DNA from: Polaribacter sp. WD7
Lineage (GTDB): Bacteria > Bacteroidota > Bacteroidia > Flavobacteriales > Flavobacteriaceae
Assembly (NCBI RefSeq): GCF_003335085.1
Contig: NZ_QPEJ01000012.1
Coordinates: forward strand, 49,974 to 113,973
Length of the DNA stretch: 64,000 nucleotides
Reading direction: 5' to 3'
Shown here piece after piece: positions 43,428-51,019 of this stretch (its first letter is position 1; each line of letters starts with the position of its first letter). The position numbers and the translations under genes are program-made. Below the pieces are notes generated by a model. That model did no database searches and had not been told where the DNA came from. It saw only the letters and a list, made by a program, of their open reading frames with translations.

Positions 43428-44294
43428 ATGGGCTTACACCTAACTCAAATAGATAGAGTAGAAACAATTTCAAAAAAAGACTTTATCAACAAGTATTTTA
43501 AACCACAAAAACCAGTGGTGATTGAACGTTTTATAGAAGATTGGCCAGCATATAAAAAATGGAGTTTGTCTTATATGAAAGAAGTTGCAGGTGATAAAAT
43601 AGTACCTTTGTATGATGACAGACCTGTAAATTACAAAGACGGTTTTAATGAGCCACATGCCAAAATGAAAATGTCTGAGTACGTAGATTTGTTAAAAAAA
43701 GAGCCTACAAAGTTTCGTATTTTTCTATGGAACATTCTAAAAGAAGTGCCCATTTTACAAAGAGACTTTTCTTATCCAGATTTTGGCTTACGTTTAATGA
43801 AAGGGTTACCAATGCTTTTCTTTGGAGGCAGAGATTCATACACTTTTATGCATTATGATATAGATTTGGCTAATATTTTTCATTTTCATTTTGAAGGAAA
43901 AAAGAAATGTATTTTGTTTGATCAAAACCAGAATAAGCACTTATACAAAATACCCTATTCTTTAATTACAAGAGAAGATATTGATTTTAACGAACCCGAT
44001 TTAAAAAAATGGCCTGCTCTACAATATGCAAAGGGTTATGTTACAGAATTAGAACACGGTAACGTATTGTATATGCCAGAAGGATATTGGCATTACATGC
44101 GATACATTACACCAGGGTTTTCTATGAGTTTAAGAGCCATAGCTCGTAAACCCAAAAATTTATCAAAAGCTATTTATAATGTTTTTATTATGCGTTCTTT
44201 AGATACTGTTATGAGAAGAATGAGAGGTCAAAAATGGATTGACTGGAAAAACGAACAGGCCATTACAAAGACCAATTGTAAATTAAATGAATAA
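43428..44294 (+). CDS. JmjC/cupin_8-family putative Fe(II)/2-oxoglutarate hydroxylase
   Basis: A 288-residue cupin-like domain protein. The N-terminal FINKYFKPQKPVVIERFIEDWPAYKKWS is the classic cupin_8 opening. The iron-binding facial triad is H142-x-D144 (MHYDIDLANIFHFHFEG) and H222 (YMPEGYWHYM). The family includes protein and small-molecule hydroxylases that use 2-oxoglutarate; the substrate here is unknown. A TAACTTTG -7-like box lies at 43402-43409, 18 bp before the start codon. It sits alone on its transcript, upstream of two zinc-ribbon genes on the same strand. Confidence 0.85.
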   Translation: MGLHLTQIDRVETISKKDFINKYFKPQKPVVIERFIEDWPAYKKWSLSYMKEVAGDKIVPLYDDRPVNYKDGFNEPHAKMKMSEYVDLLKKEPTKFRIFLWNILKEVPILQRDFSYPDFGLRLMKGLPMLFFGGRDSYTFMHYDIDLANIFHFHFEGKKKCILFDQNQNKHLYKIPYSLITREDIDFNEPDLKKWPALQYAKGYVTELEHGNVLYMPEGYWHYMRYITPGFSMSLRAIARKPKNLSKAIYNVFIMRSLDTVMRRMRGQKWIDWKNEQAITKTNCKLNE

Positions 44295-44366
44295 TAGGTA
44301 TTGTTACGGGGTTTTATTTGTTTGATTATGACTAACTTGCGACTGTCTAAACAAATATATTTTATA

Positions 44367-44522
44367 ATGAAAGCATGCCCTCGATGCAAATCTGTGTCTA
44401 GGCACAGAATGAAAAGAAAAGCGTTTGTTAAGCTAATACCAGGTGCAAAATCATATTCTTGTGATAAGTGTAATACAGAATACACTTGGTTCTCGTTTAT
44501 CAATCGTACTATGAAAATTTGA
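44367..44522 (+). CDS. Small zinc-ribbon protein, tandem copy 1
   Basis: A 51-residue protein starting MKACPRCKS at ATG 44367; upstream in-frame codons (from 44301) give a non-conserved hydrophobic prefix. The zinc knuckles are C4/C7 and C32/C35 (CDKC), separated by a basic stretch HRMKRKAFVKLIPGAKSY. The second copy 160 bp downstream has the same length and pattern: CPxCKS, HRMKRK, IPGxKxY, CDKCN, YTWF. Its function is unknown; a nucleic-acid-binding role is suggested by the basic segment. It is followed by a strong terminator. Confidence 0.75.
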   Translation: MKACPRCKSVSRHRMKRKAFVKLIPGAKSYSCDKCNTEYTWFSFINRTMKI

Positions 44523-44523
44523 G

Positions 44524-44555
44524 CAAGAAAACCTCGCATTTGCGAGGTTTTCTTG
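44524..44555 (+). terminator. Strong hairpin terminator after zinc-ribbon gene 1
   Basis: A 15-bp perfect inverted repeat (CAAGAAAACCTCGCA at 44524-44538 and its complement at 44541-44555), 1 bp after the stop codon and ending in U-rich sequence. Confidence 0.85.
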
Positions 44556-44683
44556 TTTACATGTTATTTTATCTTTTAAGAATGTTTGTAAATTCAAAAA
44601 AAATATTAAGTTGAATTATTTTAGTTTTAGTATTTCGATTTTTAGTAGATTGCTGAATCTAATCTAACTAAAGTATTTTTTAA

Positions 44684-44839
44684 ATGAAGGCATGTCCCAA
44701 ATGTAAATCAGAATCTAAACATAGAATGAAACGAAAGCCATTGGTAAGAATAATACCAGGTACAAAGGCTTACACATGCGATAAGTGTAATTCAAATTAT
44801 ACCTGGTTTCCTTTTTTGAATATTTCTTTAAGCATTTAG
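44684..44839 (+). CDS. Small zinc-ribbon protein, tandem copy 2
   Basis: A 51-residue gene that is easy to miss. ATG at 44684 reads MKACPKCKSESKHRMKRKP and continues with VRIIPGTKAYTCDKCNSNYTWF, ending at TAG 44837-44839. It has the same length as the copy at 44367-44522 and keeps all four cysteines and the HRMKRK and IPGTK motifs. The reading frame is conserved over its whole length, which argues that it is a real gene. Its end overlaps the end of the convergent lpdA by 12 bp. The function is unknown. Confidence 0.75.
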   Translation: MKACPKCKSESKHRMKRKPLVRIIPGTKAYTCDKCNSNYTWFPFLNISLSI

Positions 44840-46228
44840 CGGTTTACCATCCCAAGCAGCTTTTGCAGCTTCTTTTACAGCTTCAGAATAGGTAGGATGC
44901 CCATGACAAATTCTAGCCAAGTCTTCTGCAGAAGCTCTATACTCCATAGCAACAGCAGCTTCCATAATTAAGTCAGCAACTCTAGCACCAACCATATGTA
45001 CGCCTAAAACTTCATCCGTAGTTTTATCAGCTAAAACTTTAACAAATCCGTCAATATCTCCACTTGCTCGAGATCTACCCAAGGCACGCATAGAAAATTT
45101 ACCAGCTTTATAAGCAATACCAGCATCTTTTAATTCATCCTCTGTTTTACCAACCGCGGCAACTTCTGGCCAAGTGTAAACTATACCTGGAATCAAATTA
45201 TAATCTATATGTGGTTTTTCTCCAGCTAAATACTCTGCAACAACAACACCTTCTTCTTCAGCTTTATGCGCTAACATTGCACCTTTAACCACATCACCAA
45301 TTGCATAAATATTAGAAACATTGGTTTGTAAATGATTATTTACAGCTACTTGTCCGCGTTCGTTAACTTCAACACCAACTTTTTCTAAGCCTAATCCGTC
45401 TGTATAAGCCCTTCTTCCTACAGCAACTAAACAGTAATCACCTTTAAACTCAACTTCAACTCCCTTTTTATTGGTAGCTTTAACAGTTACCTCGTCGCCA
45501 TTTCTTTCTACAGCAGTAACACCATGACTTACGTTAAATTTAACGCCTTGTTTTTTTAATACCTTTTGTAATTCTTTAGAAACATCAGCATCCATAGTAG
45601 GTGTTATCTTTGGTGCATACTCTAAAACAGAAACATCAGCACCTAGTCGTTTATATACAGACCCAAGCTCTAACCCAATTACACCACCACCAATAACAAT
45701 TAAATGTTTGGGTACTTCTTTTAATTTTAAAGCTTCTGTAGAGGTAATAATTCGCTCTTTATCAATATCAATAAAAGGTAAAGTAGAGGGTTTTGAACCT
45801 GTAGCAATTATGATGTTTGTTCCTTCAATCACCTCAGAAGAACCGTCATTTTTGGTAACTTTTACATGTGTTGCATCTTCAAAAGATCCTAAACCTTCAT
45901 AAACATCAATGTTATTTTTATCCATCAAATATTTGATACCACCAGTAGTTGTTTCTACTACTTTGGCTTTTCTTTCTACCATTTTACCAAAATCAAAAGA
46001 TGGTTTTTCTACAGAAATACCATGCTCTTCAAAATGATGTACAGCGTCATAATAATGATGAGATGAATCTAATAAAGCCTTTGATGGTATACAACCAACA
46101 TTCAAACAAGTTCCTCCTAATGTTGCATATTTTTCTATAATGGCAACTTTTTTACCCAATTGAGATGCTCTAACTGCAGCAATATAACCTCCAGGACCAG
46201 AACCAATAACAATGATATCGTATTTCAT
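44828..46228 (-). CDS. lpdA: Dihydrolipoyl dehydrogenase
   Basis: A 466-residue flavoprotein disulfide reductase, the E3 subunit of 2-oxoacid dehydrogenase complexes and the glycine cleavage system. The FAD motif is IIVIGSGPGGYIAA, the redox disulfide is GGTCLNVGCIPSK, the NAD motif is HLIVIGGGVIGLELGSVY, and the active-site His-Glu pair lies in ARICHGHPTYSEAVKEAA. The start is taken at MKYDIIVIG (46228); an in-frame start at 46360 adds 44 residues that do not belong to the family. The gene stands alone, with the E1/E2 genes elsewhere. Its 3' end overlaps the second zinc-ribbon gene. Confidence 0.95.
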   Translation of the reverse strand: MKYDIIVIGSGPGGYIAAVRASQLGKKVAIIEKYATLGGTCLNVGCIPSKALLDSSHHYYDAVHHFEEHGISVEKPSFDFGKMVERKAKVVETTTGGIKYLMDKNNIDVYEGLGSFEDATHVKVTKNDGSSEVIEGTNIIIATGSKPSTLPFIDIDKERIITSTEALKLKEVPKHLIVIGGGVIGLELGSVYKRLGADVSVLEYAPKITPTMDADVSKELQKVLKKQGVKFNVSHGVTAVERNGDEVTVKATNKKGVEVEFKGDYCLVAVGRRAYTDGLGLEKVGVEVNERGQVAVNNHLQTNVSNIYAIGDVVKGAMLAHKAEEEGVVVAEYLAGEKPHIDYNLIPGIVYTWPEVAAVGKTEDELKDAGIAYKAGKFSMRALGRSRASGDIDGFVKVLADKTTDEVLGVHMVGARVADLIMEAAVAMEYRASAEDLARICHGHPTYSEAVKEAAKAAWDGKPLNA

Positions 46229-46363
46229 CAGTGATTTTATTTTAAGAAACCTGTAGCAGATTTCGTGAAATTTAACTTTACAACACAAAAATACACATAT
46301 TTTTATAGATTCATCTGAGAATTTAGTAGTTTTACTAGCTAGGAATAATATAAAACACATTCA

Positions 46364-46834
46364 ATGAAAATAGTTAAAAAAATAGGCTACATTTTAATCA
46401 TAGCTCTTGTTGTAGCGCAGTTTTTTAGACCAGAAAAGAATGACGGAAATATGAATATTGATGCTTTTATTTCAGAAACTAATCCGCCAGCAGCTGTTCA
46501 TAAAATTTTAAAAGAAACTTGTTTTGATTGCCATTCTAACAAGACAACTTATCCATGGTATAATGCAGTTACCCCAGTAAATTATTGGCTAGCAGAACAT
46601 ATTGAAGATGGAAAAAAACATTTGAATTTTTCTAACTGGAGTTCTTATTCTTTAAAGAAAAAAGAACACAAGATGGACGAGTTGCATGAAGAGGTAGAAG
46701 AAAAAGAAATGCCTTTAAGTTCTTATACTTATACGCATAGCGATGCCAACTTAACTCCAGAAGAAATTGAAGCTGTTGTGGTTTGGGGAAAAAAAGTACA
46801 AGCAGATTACAAACAACAATTACAAATAAAATAA
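46364..46834 (+). CDS. Periplasmic heme-binding (c-type) protein
   Basis: A 156-residue protein with an N-terminal membrane anchor (IGYILIIALVVAQFF) and a single c-type heme motif CFDCH (in ETCFDCHSNKTTYPWYN). TPEEIEAVVVWGKK near the C-terminus is the usual end of the haem-binding domain family (PF14376-like). It is expected to face the periplasm and carry one covalently attached heme; its partner is unknown. The next gene's TTG start follows its stop codon directly, so the two are co-transcribed. Confidence 0.85.
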   Translation: MKIVKKIGYILIIALVVAQFFRPEKNDGNMNIDAFISETNPPAAVHKILKETCFDCHSNKTTYPWYNAVTPVNYWLAEHIEDGKKHLNFSNWSSYSLKKKEHKMDELHEEVEEKEMPLSSYTYTHSDANLTPEEIEAVVVWGKKVQADYKQQLQIK

Positions 46835-48073
46835 TTGGTAAAACAATCGGTTTTAGTAATTGGTTATGTTTGGGTTGCACCAAAATCTTCTGCTGCTGGA
46901 GGAAGAATGTTACAATTAATAGAGCAGTTTCTACAAAAAAAATGGAAAGTAACTTTTGCTTCTCCTTCTCAAAAAAATCTACATGATTATGATTTAACGA
47001 CCATAGGTGTTGATGAAGTTTCTATAGCACTTAACAATACTTCTTTTGATGAATTTTTAAAACAATTGCAACCCACTATTGTTGTTTTTGATCGGTTTAT
47101 GATGGAAGAACAATTTGGTTGGAGGGTTGCTGAAAATTGTCCTGAAGCATTGCGAATTTTAGATACTGAAGATTTACATTTTTTACGAAAAGTAAGACAT
47201 CAACAGTATAAAAAAGGAGAAGTATTTACCAATGAGGTTTTATTAAATTCTGATGATACTAAACGAGAAATTGCTTCCATTTTACGTTGCGATTTGTCTT
47301 TAATCATTTCTGATTTTGAGATGAACTTATTGCAATCTACCTTCAAAATTGATAAAAGTTTGCTGTTGTATTTGCCTTTTTTATTAGATAAAATTGATAA
47401 AAAACAAACTACGGAGTGGAAATCTTTTGACAAAAGAAACGATTTTGTATTTATTGGTAATTTTTTTCATAAGCCTAACGTTGACGCTGTATTGACCCTA
47501 AAAAAATACATTTGGAAAACTATAAAGGATACATTACCAAATGCTAAAATGTATGTTTACGGAGATTATGCAAATCAGCAAATAAAAGATTTACACAACA
47601 CCAAAGAAGGATTTATAATAAAAGGATTTGCAGAAAATGCAGAGGAAGTTATAGAAAATGCAAAAGTACTTTTAGCGCCTTTAAACTTTGGCGCGGGCAT
47701 TAAAGGAAAACTAACAGAAGCAATGGTTTGTGGTACACCTTCTGTAACTACTACAATTGGGGCAGAAGGAATGCATAAAAATTTGCCTTGGAGTGGTTAT
47801 GTAGCTTCTAATTATAATGAGTTTTCTAAAAAGGCGATTACTTTATACACTGATGAAAAAAGTTGGAAAATAGCTCAGGAAAATGGAATTGAAATCATCA
47901 ATAATATTTATGACAAAGTGAAAATTGGTGAACTTTTTATCAATAAAATTGAAGAACTTCAGCAAGACCTAGAAATTCACAGAACTCAGAATTTTTTAGG
48001 AAGTTTATTGCAACACCAAACGCTACAAGTTACAAAGTATATGAGTAAATGGATAGAAGAGAAAAATAAATAG
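46835..48073 (+). CDS. Glycosyltransferase, GT4-like
   Basis: A 412-residue GT-B fold protein, starting at TTG 46835 immediately after the heme-protein stop. N-terminal VLVIGYVWVAPKSSAAGGRMLQLIEQF is the acceptor-domain start, with IVVFDRFMMEEQFGW and LILDTEDLHFLRK-like RILDTEDLHFLRKVR. The nucleotide-sugar domain begins DFVFIGNFFHKPNVDAV and has the donor-site motif APLNFGAGIKGKLTEAMVCGTPSVTTTIGAEG. The sugar and acceptor are unknown. No other polysaccharide gene is next to it, so its link to the upstream heme protein is only positional. Confidence 0.85.
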   Translation: MVKQSVLVIGYVWVAPKSSAAGGRMLQLIEQFLQKKWKVTFASPSQKNLHDYDLTTIGVDEVSIALNNTSFDEFLKQLQPTIVVFDRFMMEEQFGWRVAENCPEALRILDTEDLHFLRKVRHQQYKKGEVFTNEVLLNSDDTKREIASILRCDLSLIISDFEMNLLQSTFKIDKSLLLYLPFLLDKIDKKQTTEWKSFDKRNDFVFIGNFFHKPNVDAVLTLKKYIWKTIKDTLPNAKMYVYGDYANQQIKDLHNTKEGFIIKGFAENAEEVIENAKVLLAPLNFGAGIKGKLTEAMVCGTPSVTTTIGAEGMHKNLPWSGYVASNYNEFSKKAITLYTDEKSWKIAQENGIEIINNIYDKVKIGELFINKIEELQQDLEIHRTQNFLGSLLQHQTLQVTKYMSKWIEEKNK

Positions 48074-48222
48074 CAAATTAGATTTTAGTAAGGTTTATTT
48101 TATTTCAATATTATACTTAACCAAGTAAACAAGAGTTATTTCAAAATGATTTCTAGCACTTATTTAAATTTTTATAAGGAAATATAAAAGCGTTTTACTT
48201 GGTACCGTTTTAACATAATATT

Positions 48223-48690
48223 TTATGAGTCAGCGGTTTTAGTTCTTTTTTGATACACATTAGGGTTGTGTTTCTCCATATAAAATTCAGGATTTGGTAC
48301 TTCTGTAAATCCAAATTTTTTGTAAAGCCATTCTGCTGTATTGGTTAATAAAATCCAACGTCTTAATCCTTGAAGGTTAGGGTGCTCCATTATTTCATTT
48401 ATCAACCACTTACTCAATCCTTTCCCTCTATACTCTTTTAGAATGTATACATCTCCTAAATATGCTATGGTTGAAAAATCAGAAATTATTCTGGCAAAAC
48501 CAATTTGTTTATCTTTATAATAAACTCCAAAATTTAAAGAGTTTTCAATTGATGTTTTTAATGTGTTAATTGGAATCCCGTTTGCCCAATCAGTTTCGTT
48601 TGCAAGAAATTTGTGTATACTTAAAATATCTAATTTATCCTTGTCAGTTGAAATGGTATATCTATTTCTATGTATTTCTCTTATTTTCAT
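48223..48690 (-). CDS. GNAT-family N-acetyltransferase
   Basis: A 155-residue single GNAT domain. The acetyl-CoA pyrophosphate-binding signature is YILKEYRGKGLSKWLINEIM (R/Q-x-x-G-x-G/A form), followed by LLTNTAEWLYKKFGFTEVPNPEFYMEK. The substrate (small molecule or protein amine) is unknown. It lies 18 bp downstream of the oligopeptidase gene on the same strand. Confidence 0.88.
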   Translation of the reverse strand: MKIREIHRNRYTISTDKDKLDILSIHKFLANETDWANGIPINTLKTSIENSLNFGVYYKDKQIGFARIISDFSTIAYLGDVYILKEYRGKGLSKWLINEIMEHPNLQGLRRWILLTNTAEWLYKKFGFTEVPNPEFYMEKHNPNVYQKRTKTADS

Positions 48691-48708
48691 TTTTCAATTA
48701 CTATTAAT

Positions 48709-50724
48709 CTATAGTAAACCAGCTCTTTTTAACAAAGCATCTGGTTTAGGCTCTTTTCCTCTAAAATGTTTATATAATTCCATCGGTTTTACAGTGCCGC
48801 CTTTAGATAAAACAGTTTCTTTAAATTTAGTAGCTACTTCTTTGTCAAAAATTCCTTTTTCTAGAAAATATTCAAAAGCATCTGCATCTAAAACTTCTGC
48901 CCATTTGTAAGAGTAATACCCTGCAGAATAACCTCCTTGAAAAATATGGGAAAAAGAAGTACTCATACAATTTTCTGCCACATCTGGGTACAAATTAGTT
49001 TCTGAAAAAGCCTCAATTTCAAACTCTTTTATAGATGTTATTTCTGAAGGATTTTCACTATGCCATTTCATATCTAACAAACCAAAACTTAATTGGCGTA
49101 GCGTTTGCATACCTTCATGAAAACTAGCAGATTCTTTGATTTTTTCTACATATTTCATAGGAATAACTTCACCTGTCTCATAATGTTTTGCAAATAATTC
49201 TAGCGCTTCTTTTTCATAACACCAATTTTCTAAAACCTGACTTGGTAGTTCTACAAAATCCCAAGAAACAGACGTTCCAGACAAACTATTATAAGTTGTG
49301 TTGGCTAACATTCCGTGCAATGCGTGCCCAAACTCATGAAATAAGGTAGTAACTTCATTAAAAGTTAATAAAGAAGGTTTTGTAGGAGTGGGTTTTGTAA
49401 AATTACAAACAATAGATATATGAGGACGTTCGTTAACCTCGTTTTTTATCTGTTGCGGTTTATAGGATGTCATCCAAGCACCATTACGTTTACCCGATCT
49501 CGGGTGAAAATCTGCATACAAATAAGATACAAATTTACCATTGGAATCGGTAACATTATAGGTTTTTACATCTTCATGATATTTGTCTATGGTAAAAATT
49601 TCTTCGAAATTTAAATCAAACAAACGATTTGAAATTTCAAAAACTCCGTAAATTACATTTTCTAGTTTAAAATAAGGTTTTAACAATTCTTGATCTAAAT
49701 CAAAAATTTCTTTTTTTAATTTTTCTGAATAGTAGGCACCATCCCATTTTTGAAGTAAGTCTATACCATCTAGTTTTTTTGCAAAGTTTTCTAAGTTTTT
49801 AAATTCTCTTAAAGCTGCAGGTTTTGCTTTTTTTAGAAGATTGTTTGAAAATTCGATTACTTTTTCTGGAGTTTCTGCCATTCGTTCTTCCAAAACAAAA
49901 TGAGCATGAGTTTTATAACCTAATAAATTTGCTCTTTTATGGCGCAGTTTTACAATATCTAAAACAATTTGTTCGTTATTGTTTTTATTATCTTGAAAAC
50001 CTTTTGCACCAAAGGCAACAGACATTTTTTTACGTAATTCTCTATGATCTGCATATGTCATAAAAGGTACATAACTTGGGTAGTCCAATGTAAAAATCCA
50101 ACCGTCTTTTCCTTTTTCTTTTGCAAGCTGATGAGCAGTTTCTTTTGCAGATTCTGGTATGCCTGAAACCTCATTCTCATTAGTAATATGAAGTTCAAAA
50201 GCATTAGTTTCTGCTAGTACGTTTTCTCCAAACTGTAAAGATAATTTAGAAAGTTTGGTATCTATGTCTCTTAAAATGCCCTTATCTTCATTGTTTAGAT
50301 TTGCTCCATTTCTAGAAAAACTCTTGTATTGCTTATCCAAAAGCATTTTTTGTTCAGGAGTTAATTCTAGTTTTTCTTTAGCATCAAAAACAAATTTTAC
50401 TCTTTCAAACAAGGTTTCATTAAGAGTGATATCGTTTCTAAATTCACTTAACCAAGGAGAAATTTCTTGCGCTATTTTTTGAATATCTTCATTGGTTTCA
50501 GCAGAATTAAGGTTAAAAAAAATAGAGGTAATTCTATTTAATTTTTCGCCAGTAAAATCTAAAGCTTCAGTAGTATTTTTAAAAGAAGGAGTTTCAGGGC
50601 TTTTTACAATAGCATCAATCTCACCCTTTGCAATTTCAATTGCTTTTTTTATAGCTGGTTTGTAATGGTTATTAGAAATTTTTAAAAAAGGAGCGGTATT
50701 AAAATTGTCTAACAGTGGATTCAT
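48709..50724 (-). CDS. M3-family zinc oligopeptidase (Dcp/OpdA-like)
   Basis: A 671-residue thimet-oligopeptidase-family enzyme. The zinc motif is HEFGH (H463-H467, TTLFHEFGHALHGML) with the third ligand in the downstream SFHEGMQTLRQ/WDFVELPSQVLENW region typical of M3. There is no signal peptide, so it is cytoplasmic and degrades short peptides; peptidyl-dipeptidase Dcp and oligopeptidase A are both possible labels. The start MNPLLDNFNTAPFLKISNNHYKPA is typical of the family. GNAT follows 18 bp downstream. Confidence 0.93.
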   Translation of the reverse strand: MNPLLDNFNTAPFLKISNNHYKPAIKKAIEIAKGEIDAIVKSPETPSFKNTTEALDFTGEKLNRITSIFFNLNSAETNEDIQKIAQEISPWLSEFRNDITLNETLFERVKFVFDAKEKLELTPEQKMLLDKQYKSFSRNGANLNNEDKGILRDIDTKLSKLSLQFGENVLAETNAFELHITNENEVSGIPESAKETAHQLAKEKGKDGWIFTLDYPSYVPFMTYADHRELRKKMSVAFGAKGFQDNKNNNEQIVLDIVKLRHKRANLLGYKTHAHFVLEERMAETPEKVIEFSNNLLKKAKPAALREFKNLENFAKKLDGIDLLQKWDGAYYSEKLKKEIFDLDQELLKPYFKLENVIYGVFEISNRLFDLNFEEIFTIDKYHEDVKTYNVTDSNGKFVSYLYADFHPRSGKRNGAWMTSYKPQQIKNEVNERPHISIVCNFTKPTPTKPSLLTFNEVTTLFHEFGHALHGMLANTTYNSLSGTSVSWDFVELPSQVLENWCYEKEALELFAKHYETGEVIPMKYVEKIKESASFHEGMQTLRQLSFGLLDMKWHSENPSEITSIKEFEIEAFSETNLYPDVAENCMSTSFSHIFQGGYSAGYYSYKWAEVLDADAFEYFLEKGIFDKEVATKFKETVLSKGGTVKPMELYKHFRGKEPKPDALLKRAGLL

Positions 50725-50861
50725 ATTTTTTTATTTAAGAGTTAGCAAAGATAATTATTAAAAGAACAGATGAAAACCCCAACTAGCGTAAATATCTACT
50801 TAACGATAAAATCTTTTCATTTAACTAAAAAATATTATGCACGCATAGTAAAAAGTTAATT

Positions 50862-50990
50862 TTGGTGTATAGAATACTGACTTTAAAAGAAAAAGTTTCA
50901 TTAAACGACAAGAGAGAACAATTCATAGAGTTTGTATGGCAAGTAAACGATTTTAAGGATATAAAGAGTGACTTTAAAGGAAAATCTTAG
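50862..50990 (+). CDS. Possible 42-residue peptide gene, unrecognised
   Basis: TTG at 50862 opens a 42-codon frame (contains KEKVSLNDKREQFIEFVWQ and NDFKDIKSDFKGKS). The peptide looks protein-like, charged and helical rather than random AT-rich translation, but has no homology that I recognise. It ends 29 bp before the LamG gene. It could be a remnant of a larger gene. Confidence 0.3.
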   Translation: MVYRILTLKEKVSLNDKREQFIEFVWQVNDFKDIKSDFKGKS

Positions 50991-51019
50991 TCATATATAA
51001 TAGAAAAGAGATTAGAATT

